Shown here: positions 23,983 through 30,506 of the stretch, piece by piece | Position numbering within the stretch: the first letter of the stretch is position 1 | How the letters are laid out: the number at the start of each line of letters is the position of its first letter | DNA from: Promineifilum sp019695075 | Lineage (GTDB): Bacteria > Chloroflexota > Anaerolineae > Promineifilales > Promineifilaceae | Direction of reading: 5' to 3' | Assembly: GCA_026129185.1 (NCBI GenBank) | Contig: JAHCIO010000023.1 | Span: 1 to 64,000 of the forward strand | Length of the DNA stretch: 64,000 nt | Translations under genes and position numbers: made by a program | Notes under the pieces: generated by a model | The model's input: only the letters and a program-made list of their open reading frames with translations | Told to the model about the DNA's origin: nothing | Database searches by the model: none

Positions 23983-24837
23983 TCAGGAGCTGGCCACCGG
24001 CGCAGCCCAGACGACGAGGGCGCTGATATTGTCCTCGCCGCCGGCGCGGTTGGCCGCCTCCACCAGCCGGTCACAGACCGCTTGCGGTTCCGTCTCCGCC
24101 GCCAGCACGGCCGCCAGGCCCTCGTCGCGCGCCATTTCCCACAGGCCGTCGGAACAAAGCAGCAGACGGTCGTCCGGCCACAGGTCAACGCTGAACGTAT
24201 CGACGCGCAGATCGTCCGACTCGCCGACGCTGCGGTAGATCACGCCCTTCTGTTCGTGGTCGTAAACCGCATCCGGTTCCAACTGGCCGGCAGCGACGAG
24301 GCTGGCGACAAGCGAGTGGTCGCGGGTGATCTGCTCCAGTGCGCCGCCGCGCCAGAGATAGGTGCGACTGTCGCCGACGTTGGCCACCGTGGCCCGGCCG
24401 TCGATGAGCAGAACCGCCGTCAGCGTCGTGCCCATATCGCTGTGGTTAGCCCGTTGCAGCGCCAGCAGCTCGGCGTTGGCCGCGCGGATGCACTCGCTCA
24501 GCGCCCGCTCCATCCAGTCCTCTCCGGCGGCGCGGCCGGTCAGGAGAGTGCGCTTAAAGACGCGGTCGATGACCGCCGCGCCGAGATGCTGCAAGACGCG
24601 CCGGCTGGCCACTTCGCCACTTTCGTGACCGCCCATGCCGTCGGCCACGGCGAAGAAGCCCATCTCCGGCGACGCCCCACCGGCCAGCAGCCCAGTCAGG
24701 CGGATCAGCAGGACGCTGTCTTCGTTGCCCTCGCGCACACGGCCCGGGTGGGTGCGGGCGGCGGCGCGCAGGGCCAATCGGCCGGCGCGCGCGGCCGGAT
24801 CGACGACAAGGGTGGGTAGGCTGGGCGTTTCGTCCAT
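23983..24837 (-). CDS. PP2C-family Ser/Thr phosphatase
   Basis: A protein of 284 residues from the ATG at 24837; a TTG nine codons upstream is less likely. All PP2C blocks are intact: VREGNEDSVLL, FFAVADGMGGHESGEVAS, MGTTLTAVLL, ANVGDSRTYLW, LLCSDGLWEMA and GGEDNISALVV. There are no membrane helices or extra domains, so it is a soluble cytoplasmic phosphatase. It lies 54 bases before the VWA gene and 19 bases after the zinc-ribbon gene in the same operon. It is probably the general eraser for the two kinases of the island. Confidence 0.92.
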   Translation of the reverse strand: MDETPSLPTLVVDPAARAGRLALRAAARTHPGRVREGNEDSVLLIRLTGLLAGGASPEMGFFAVADGMGGHESGEVASRRVLQHLGAAVIDRVFKRTLLTGRAAGEDWMERALSECIRAANAELLALQRANHSDMGTTLTAVLLIDGRATVANVGDSRTYLWRGGALEQITRDHSLVASLVAAGQLEPDAVYDHEQKGVIYRSVGESDDLRVDTFSVDLWPDDRLLLCSDGLWEMARDEGLAAVLAAETEPQAVCDRLVEAANRAGGEDNISALVVWAAPVASS

Positions 24838-24856
24838 CGCACGAAGCGTCTGCGGC

Positions 24857-25954
24857 TCAGGCAATGTCGCTGCTGCCGCAATCGGGGCAGATGGTCACGC
24901 CGGGTTCGACGCCCAGGCCACAGTTATTACAGAAGCGGGCCAGAGCCGCCGCGCCCGCCGGCGGCGTCGTGGGAATGTCCTCGAAGTTGGGCATGTCGCC
25001 CACCATGGTCGGCCACTCCGATGGTGGGCCGCTGACTGCGGGCGGCGGCGTCCATGCCGGCTCCGGGGCCGGCGCAGGCGGCGCGCCCGCGCCCACCTCG
25101 GCCGTCATCTCGACCACCGACATGCCGCAGCGATAGCAGAAGCGCCGGCCGGGCCGCAGCGACGCACCGCAGTTGGTGCAGTACTGTAGCTCGCCCGTCG
25201 GTTCCGGGGCTGCCGGCGGCGCAGGAGGGGGCGCGGCCGTGGCAACCGGTTCGGCTTCGGCCAGGGCGGGCCAGTCGTCTTCCTCGGCCGGCAGGCTGAT
25301 CGGGTCGATCACCAGCGGCGGCAGCGCCTCCAGCGGCGTAGCGACCACGGCCGGGCCGCCGCCCGCCTCTTCTTCGACATCGATGACCAGCGGTTGCTCG
25401 CCGGGGGCGTCAGTCTGCTCGTCTTCGCCGACGACCAACATGCCGCTCGATTCCTCGGCAAACTGGGACAACCAATCGTCGGCCTCAACCGGCGTCATGG
25501 CCGCGAAATCGACTTCGCGGGGCGCGTCCGGCGCATTGTCGTCGCCGAAGACGGCCGTCGGCCCAGGCGGGGCCAGACCGGCGGGCAGCGGCAGCTCGTC
25601 CCCGGTGGGCCGGCCGGCCGGGATGGCCTCGCCCAGGCTCGCGCCGGCCGGCAGCCAGTCATCGACCGGCGCGGGCGCGGCGGTGGACGGCTCGCCCGGA
25701 GCGGCGGCCTCGGGCGCGCTCTCGGCCGCGGCGGCGGAGAAGGCGTCGGGCAGGGCGTCGTCCGTGGCCGGCGGCGGCGCTTCGCTTACGGACACTGCCG
25801 GCGCGCGCAGGGTGTCCTCCAGGGCCAGCAGGCTTGCCGCCAGGCCGCTCAGTTCATCGGGCAGCGCCGCGCCGCGGCGATAGTGGGCCAACGTCGCCTG
25901 TCCAAGGGCGACGATCTGGGTCGTATAGGCTTGCAGTGGATCGTTCTCGTCCAT
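24857..25954 (-). CDS. Acidic, low-complexity protein with two C-terminal zinc ribbons
   Basis: A protein of 365 residues from the ATG at 25954, preceded by GAGGGAG at 7 nt. The first 55 residues are helical. Residues 60-260 are Pro/Ala/Glu/Asp-rich and probably disordered, with short acidic motifs (VIDVEEEAG). Two zinc ribbons close the protein: YCTNCGASLRPGRRFCYRCG near 265-284 and FCNNCGLGVEPGVTICPDCG near 340-360. No enzyme domain is visible. The form suggests a flexible scaffold whose disordered arm could be phosphorylated by the island kinases and read by its FHA proteins; that is inference. Confidence 0.75.
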   Translation of the reverse strand: MDENDPLQAYTTQIVALGQATLAHYRRGAALPDELSGLAASLLALEDTLRAPAVSVSEAPPPATDDALPDAFSAAAAESAPEAAAPGEPSTAAPAPVDDWLPAGASLGEAIPAGRPTGDELPLPAGLAPPGPTAVFGDDNAPDAPREVDFAAMTPVEADDWLSQFAEESSGMLVVGEDEQTDAPGEQPLVIDVEEEAGGGPAVVATPLEALPPLVIDPISLPAEEDDWPALAEAEPVATAAPPPAPPAAPEPTGELQYCTNCGASLRPGRRFCYRCGMSVVEMTAEVGAGAPPAPAPEPAWTPPPAVSGPPSEWPTMVGDMPNFEDIPTTPPAGAAALARFCNNCGLGVEPGVTICPDCGSSDIA

Positions 25955-25987
25955 AGACAAACTCCCTCACAGTTCCGGCCGGCCGCG

Positions 25988-26707
25988 TCAGGCGGCCGAC
26001 CCCCAGCGCCACAACTCCCACGCCAGCCAGAACAGCGCAGCCAGCGCGGCGCTCCCCAGCGCCAACAGCACGCCCATCTGCGCCCGGCTGAAGCGCGGCG
26101 CGGGGCGCAGGAAGGCGACGATGACGGAAACATCGCCGCCGGCCCCGCGCTCGTGGGCCAGGGCCACCAGCCGAGCGACGGCCTCGCGCGGCGTGCGCTG
26201 CTCGGCGATGTGGCTGAGCACCCGGCCGTCGCCCACGGCCGTCGCGGTGGCCTCGGAGCATAGCACCACGCGGTCGCCGGGCTGCAACGGCACGGCCAGC
26301 GAGTAGGCCGGCTGCGCGCCAACGGCCGCGGTCGCCCGCGTCAGCGGATCGACGTTCGCCCCGCGCACGCGGTAAGCCCGGCCGCCGCCCATGCGGGCCA
26401 GGAAGAGGTTGCCGTCGGCCAGGGCCACGGCCACGTAATCGAGCGGGCCGGCCACATCCGCCTCGGCGGCATCGATGGCCTGGCGCAAGCCGCCCGCCCC
26501 ACCACGGCCGGCGTAGTAAGCGGGCACGAGCGCGGCGATGAAATCGCGCGCTGCTTCGCGCCCCGCCCCGCCGGCGACGACCAACAGATGGCCCCGCGCG
26601 GCGATCCACGCCTCGCTCAGCGGGTCGCGGCCGGCCCCCGGATAGAAGAGGGCCTCTTGCGGCGGCATGCCCGCGTCTGTCGTCGTCTCGCCCCAGATAT
26701 CAACCAC
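25988..26707 (-). CDS. Degenerate PP2C-like membrane protein (predicted pseudophosphatase)
   Basis: A 239-residue protein from a GTG, with GGAGGG 12 nt upstream. The PP2C fold can be followed, but its metal ligands are gone. The block that reads VADGMGG in the neighbours is VAGGAGR here (Gly46 for Asp). CSDG is CSEA (residues 150-153). GGEDN has become GGDVS. The line ARMGGGRAYRV matches GDSRAY without the Asp. A single membrane helix ends the protein (VLLALGSAALAALFWLAW). It is probably catalytically dead and could bind substrates or partner phosphatases at the membrane. It lies between the active fusion phosphatase and the acidic ribbon protein. Confidence 0.75.
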   Translation of the reverse strand: MVDIWGETTTDAGMPPQEALFYPGAGRDPLSEAWIAARGHLLVVAGGAGREAARDFIAALVPAYYAGRGGAGGLRQAIDAAEADVAGPLDYVAVALADGNLFLARMGGGRAYRVRGANVDPLTRATAAVGAQPAYSLAVPLQPGDRVVLCSEATATAVGDGRVLSHIAEQRTPREAVARLVALAHERGAGGDVSVIVAFLRPAPRFSRAQMGVLLALGSAALAALFWLAWELWRWGSAA

Positions 26708-26730
26708 GCGGCTTGGCGGCCCTCCACCGC

Positions 26731-28464
26731 TCAGGAAAGCGCCTCCGCCCGAATGACGATGGCCGTGATGTTGTCTTCGCCGCCGGCGCGATTGGCGGCC
26801 GCGATCAGGGCATCGCAGGCGGCCTGAGGCGAGGCGGCCGAGGTCACCACCTGGTGGATCGTCTCATCCGTCAACATGCCGCTCAGGCCATCGGAACACA
26901 GCAGCAACGAATCGCCCGCGGCCAGCGTCACCAGGTCCAGATCGACCGTCACCTGACGCTTGTCGCCGATAGTGCGATAGATGACATTTGACTGGGGGTG
27001 GTGGCGGGCCTCCTCGCGGGTGATCTGGTTCGAGGCCACCAGGCTCTCGACCAGGGAGTGATCGACGGTGATCTGCTCGATGCCGGCGCTGTTAATGCGG
27101 TAGGCGCGGCTGTCGCCGACATGGGCGATGTAGGCCGCGTCACCGGCCACCAACGCGGCGACGACGGTCGTGCCCATGTCGTTGCCCACCCGCTGGGAGC
27201 GCTCATAGACCTCAACGTTGCCAGACTGGATCGCCGCCGTCAGCCAGGCCCCGAAGTCCAGCGGTTCGCCGCCGGAGGCGGTCGTGCGCGGCATCAATTC
27301 GCTGGCCGCGTGCTGGGCTACGGCGCGCACCAGCAGGCCGCTGGCCACTTCGCCGCCCTCGTGGCCGCCCATGCCGTCGGCGACGACGAACAGCCCCACC
27401 GGCCGGCTGACCGATTTGTTGTTCCAGACGAGATCGAGCGTCAGCAGGCTATCCTCGTTTAGTTCGCGCAATTGGCCGACATCGGTGCGGCGGCCGACGC
27501 GCAGATCAATGCTCTCCGGCCGGCGCAGTCCGGCGGCGCGAGACGACAGCAACGCCGCCAGCTCGGCGGCGGTCATCGTCGCGCGCCCGGCCATCAGCCC
27601 GGTCAGGCGGTCGCCCAACGGTGTGGCCGCGCCGGGTGTGGCCGCGCCGGGCGCGGATTCCATCTGCCCGGTCAACATGCGGTAGACCATGCCGGCCAGA
27701 GAGCGCACGTCGGCGTTAGCAGTGGCCGGTGTGGCGGCCGACGCGCCGGCGAAATCGGCCAGGAACAGCGCGTCGTCGCTTTGCACCCGCCCCTCCAGCG
27801 TGCCGAAGGCCAGCCCGGCGGCGTGGACGGCGGCCAGCCCGCGGGCCAACGGCGCGGCCTGGGCCAGCGCCGCCGCCGGCTCCACCGGCCATGTCATGCT
27901 CTCGAACGGCCGGCCGCGGCTGCCGACGACAAAGACACGCGGGCCGCCCGCGGCCGGCAGCGTCAGCGTGAAAGCGTCGTAGGGCGGACGCACGCCGTCG
28001 CCCGGCGCGATGGCGCGCATGGCCATCAACTCGCCGGCCAGCGCCGCCTCGTCGCCGCTCTCCTTGATCAGACAGGCCAGGCCATAGGGAATGTTGCCGC
28101 CGCTGTCCTCAGCCTGATAGACGAAGACGCCCGGCGGCCCTTCCTGTTGGGCGCGGATGAGATAGCGGTCGGCCAGGAGCGCCCCCTCGGGCAGCGGCTC
28201 GGCTGTGGCCGGCGGGCCAAGCGGCGTCGTCGGCGTGCCGTTGCCGGTGCGGGCCGGCGAGTGCGGCGAAATGTCCGGCAGGCGCGAACCGGGCAGCTGC
28301 ACCGTCGCCCGCGCGCCGGCGCGCAGCGTCGCCTCGTCCATGACCAATGTCGTCGGCGCGGGTTTCTCCACCAGGCTCAGGCCGCACGACGTGCAGAACT
28401 TCGCCCCGCGGCGATTCGGCGTCTGGCAATTCGGGCAGGGGAACTCGTCCATGGAGCTTACCAT
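26731..28464 (-). CDS. Zinc ribbon - pseudokinase - PP2C fusion protein
   Basis: A 577-residue three-part protein. Residues 10-28 are a zinc ribbon (CPNCQTPNRRGAKFCTSCG). Residues about 92-305 follow a Ser/Thr kinase fold: LLADRYLIRAQ as first strand, ACLIKE with a possible ATP-site Lys134, AAPLARGLAAVHAAGL before the catalytic loop, and RSLAGMVYRMLTGQ late in the C lobe. The HRD...N loop is replaced by AFGTLEGRVQ and DFG by DFA, so it should not phosphorylate. Residues about 318-577 are a complete PP2C: RELNEDSLL, VVADGMGGHEGGEVASG, AHVGDSRAYR, LLCSDGLSGML and AGGEDNITAIV. The gene starts directly after the preceding stop. Confidence 0.82.
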   Translation of the reverse strand: MVSSMDEFPCPNCQTPNRRGAKFCTSCGLSLVEKPAPTTLVMDEATLRAGARATVQLPGSRLPDISPHSPARTGNGTPTTPLGPPATAEPLPEGALLADRYLIRAQQEGPPGVFVYQAEDSGGNIPYGLACLIKESGDEAALAGELMAMRAIAPGDGVRPPYDAFTLTLPAAGGPRVFVVGSRGRPFESMTWPVEPAAALAQAAPLARGLAAVHAAGLAFGTLEGRVQSDDALFLADFAGASAATPATANADVRSLAGMVYRMLTGQMESAPGAATPGAATPLGDRLTGLMAGRATMTAAELAALLSSRAAGLRRPESIDLRVGRRTDVGQLRELNEDSLLTLDLVWNNKSVSRPVGLFVVADGMGGHEGGEVASGLLVRAVAQHAASELMPRTTASGGEPLDFGAWLTAAIQSGNVEVYERSQRVGNDMGTTVVAALVAGDAAYIAHVGDSRAYRINSAGIEQITVDHSLVESLVASNQITREEARHHPQSNVIYRTIGDKRQVTVDLDLVTLAAGDSLLLCSDGLSGMLTDETIHQVVTSAASPQAACDALIAAANRAGGEDNITAIVIRAEALS

Positions 28465-29322
28465 TTAGTTCGTCTGGGTCTCGTCCACGAAGCGAAAGAT
28501 GACGCCGCCGATGGCGATGGGCCAGCCGGTGCGGAGCAGGTTCTTGGGGGTGAGACGGCCGTTGACGCGCACGCCATTTTGCGAGCCGAGGTCTTCAATG
28601 ACGTAGCCGCGCTCATGGCGGCTGATGAGCGCGTGCTGGCGCGAGACGGTTTGCCACTGTGGAAAGGTCTCGTCGATGACCAGGTCGTTGTCAGGGTCGC
28701 GGCCGATGGCGAACGGCGTCCCGTGGATGGAGAAGCGTTGCGACGGATCGCTTTCCAGTTCCAGATAGACGGGCACAAGCACGCCGGTCACCTGCTCCGC
28801 GCCGACGGACAGGGGCACAGTGACGGCGCGGCTGCGGGCAGGGGCGACGCGCGCCGGCCGCCGGCGGCGCAACAGCAGCAGGCTGAGGATGGCCAGGCCG
28901 GCCAGCAACAACAGCCCACCGAGCAGCAGCGGCACAAGGCCGTCGCCGGACAACAGGCCGCCGCTGCCGCCGGGCGCGGGCGTAGGCGTGGTTGGGGCCG
29001 TGGCCGTGGCCGCCGCTGCGGTGGGCAGGGGCGCAACAGGCTCGAGAGTCTTTGTCGGTTGCAGCGTCGGGGTCGGGGCCAAGCCGGTCGCCGGCAGGGT
29101 AGCGCTGGGCGTCGGGGTTGTCGTGAGGGTGGGCGATACGGTTGGGATGGCTGATCCCGTAGCCGTAGGTGTGGTTGTCGCCGTGGACGTGGAGGCGGCT
29201 GTGGTTGTGCCTGTTGTCGTGGGCGTGGGCGTCGGCTGGGCCAGCGCCGGCCCGGCCAGCAGAAGCAGCAGCAGGGAACAGAGACATACCAGACGCAAGC
29301 TATAGGCGAATACTCGGTTCAT
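28465..29322 (-). CDS. Receptor-like protein: signal peptide, Thr/Pro stalk, TM helix, cytoplasmic FHA
   Basis: A 285-residue protein. The N-terminus is a signal peptide (LRLVCLCSLLLLLLAGPALA). Residues 30-125 are almost only Thr, Pro, Ala and Ser, a stalk likely to be outside the cell and perhaps glycosylated. A membrane helix (LVPLLLGGLLLLAGLAILSLLLL, near 128-150) ends with RRRR. The C-terminal FHA domain reads FAIGRDPDNDLVID, then TVSRQHALI and IEDLGSQNGVRVNG, with all phosphothreonine-binding residues. It is the first gene of the long leftward operon, behind a TACAAT at 29376-29371. It would place an FHA reader under the membrane attached to an outside stalk. Confidence 0.88.
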   Translation of the reverse strand: MNRVFAYSLRLVCLCSLLLLLLAGPALAQPTPTPTTTGTTTAASTSTATTTPTATGSAIPTVSPTLTTTPTPSATLPATGLAPTPTLQPTKTLEPVAPLPTAAAATATAPTTPTPAPGGSGGLLSGDGLVPLLLGGLLLLAGLAILSLLLLRRRRPARVAPARSRAVTVPLSVGAEQVTGVLVPVYLELESDPSQRFSIHGTPFAIGRDPDNDLVIDETFPQWQTVSRQHALISRHERGYVIEDLGSQNGVRVNGRLTPKNLLRTGWPIAIGGVIFRFVDETQTN

Positions 29323-29370
29323 CTCCGTCCCACTCTCTCCTGTCCGTATTGGCGGGCACTCTGAGCGCGC

Positions 29371-29376
29371 ATTGTA
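29371..29376 (-). promoter_or_regulatory. -10 hexamer of the leftward signalling operon
   Basis: TACAAT on the minus strand, 48 bp before the ATG at 29322; the -35 is not obvious. It faces the rightward promoter at 29419-29448, so both arms of the island are probably controlled from this 197-bp region. Confidence 0.5.
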
Positions 29377-29418
29377 GCCTATTTTTCACGCTACGCTAGT
29401 AGACCTGAGTCCAAGAGG

Positions 29419-29448
29419 TTGACGGACATGGCCCGGTAGGCGTATGAT
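29419..29448 (+). promoter_or_regulatory. Promoter of the rightward signalling arm
   Basis: TTGACG (29419-29424), an 18-bp spacer and TATGAT (29443-29448), a good housekeeping-type promoter. Predicted leader of about 65 nt to the start at 29520. Confidence 0.7.
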
Positions 29449-29519
29449 CTCAATAGTCACACAAGTGGCTCGCGGCCGGTGGGCGATCCCGCCGCCAGAC
29501 GACCGACTCAGGAGGCGAT

Positions 29520-29801
29520 GTGGTCGATCAGACAAAACAAGAGGCCCTCGCGGCTCTCTTCCGCGAGACGAGTAGCGCCCATCACGACGCCTACATCGAG
29601 ACAGACGGCGCCGACGCAGACTGGCCCATCTGGTACGCCGAGTATCTGCGCGACCGGTTGGCCGGCCTGCTGCAAGCCGACTTCACCAAGAGCGAGCTGG
29701 TCTACCTGCTCATCACGCTCGACCGCGAGCTGAAGACGCGCGCGCCCGGCGCGGGTTGGGTCGGCTATTACACCCGTTGGTTCATGGAGCGTTACGGCTG
29801 A
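29520..29801 (+). CDS. Small conserved protein of unknown function
   Basis: A 93-residue acidic protein from a GTG, with AGGAGG 4 nt upstream. It has a helical, Trp/Tyr-rich composition (DWPIWYAEYLRDRLAGLL, then SELVYLLITLDREL and YTRWFMERYG) and an early Ser-Ala-His-His. I remember similar small proteins in cyanobacteria and other bacteria but no function for them. It is the first gene of the rightward arm, 19 bases before a molybdopterin-type oxidoreductase gene, so it could be either part of that pair or incidental. Confidence 0.7.
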   Translation: MVDQTKQEALAALFRETSSAHHDAYIETDGADADWPIWYAEYLRDRLAGLLQADFTKSELVYLLITLDRELKTRAPGAGWVGYYTRWFMERYG

Positions 29802-29820
29802 GTGGGGAGCACAGAGGCCA

Positions 29821-30468
29821 ATGATGTTCGATCAGAGAGAACGGCGCGAGTTGGAAAAGCGCATGAAGGAGGAGAACCGGCTGCCCCCCGGCCAGTCGGC
29901 GACGCTCAAGTTCCCCGTGCTCCACTATGGCCCCGTGCCGCGCGTCGATCTGGCCAAGTGGGACTTCCGCGTCTTCGGCCTGGTGGAGGAGGAGCAGCGC
30001 TGGACGTGGGCGGAGTTCAACGAACTGCCGCGCACGCAGGTTGTGCTCGACATCCACTGCGTCACGCGCTGGTCGAAGTTCGACACCGTCTGGGAGGGCG
30101 TATCGGTGCGGACGCTGGTCGAGCGAGGCTTCATTCGCCCCAAGCCGGAGGCGCGCTACGTCGTCCAGCACTGCGAATACGGCTACACGACCAACACGCC
30201 GATCGCCTTCGTCCTGCAGGAAGGCTTCCTGCTGGCGACGCATTTCGACGGCCAGCCGCTGACGCCCGACCACGGCTACCCGCTGCGCGGCATGGCCGGC
30301 GTCGTCGGCGGGCGGCGCGCCGACGACAAGTACTTCTGGAAGGGCGGCAAGTGGCTGCGCGGGCTGGAGTTCCGCGCCGACGACCAGCCCGGCTTCTGGG
30401 AGCGCAACGGCTACCACAACGCCGCTGACATCTGGAAAGAGCAGCGCCACGGCTGGCCGGGCTTCTGA
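29821..30468 (+). CDS. Sulfite-oxidase-like molybdopterin protein
   Basis: A 215-residue protein with the compact molybdopterin domain of the sulfite oxidase/MsrP group. The block VVLDIHCVTRWSKFDTVWEGV carries Cys80, the expected molybdenum ligand; further on are HCEYGYTTN, and HGYPLRGMAGVVGGRRADDKYFWKGGKWLRGLEF, which shapes the cofactor pocket. There is no Tat signal, heme domain or dimerisation domain, so it is a short cytoplasmic member. Its electron partner is unknown. It sits between the small conserved protein and the FHA-ABC transporter and may have no functional link to phosphorylation. Confidence 0.85.
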   Translation: MMFDQRERRELEKRMKEENRLPPGQSATLKFPVLHYGPVPRVDLAKWDFRVFGLVEEEQRWTWAEFNELPRTQVVLDIHCVTRWSKFDTVWEGVSVRTLVERGFIRPKPEARYVVQHCEYGYTTNTPIAFVLQEGFLLATHFDGQPLTPDHGYPLRGMAGVVGGRRADDKYFWKGGKWLRGLEFRADDQPGFWERNGYHNAADIWKEQRHGWPGF

Positions 30469-30506
30469 CGGCCGCCGCGGCGAGCGCGTAGACAGGGAGA
30501 GCTGAA

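Noticed and set aside
27472..29154. 560-residue ORF on the plus strand opposite the fusion phosphatase and FHA receptor genes
   Set aside because: It spans two well-supported genes on the other strand and ends in Arg/Gly runs that are the complement of Pro/Thr codons.
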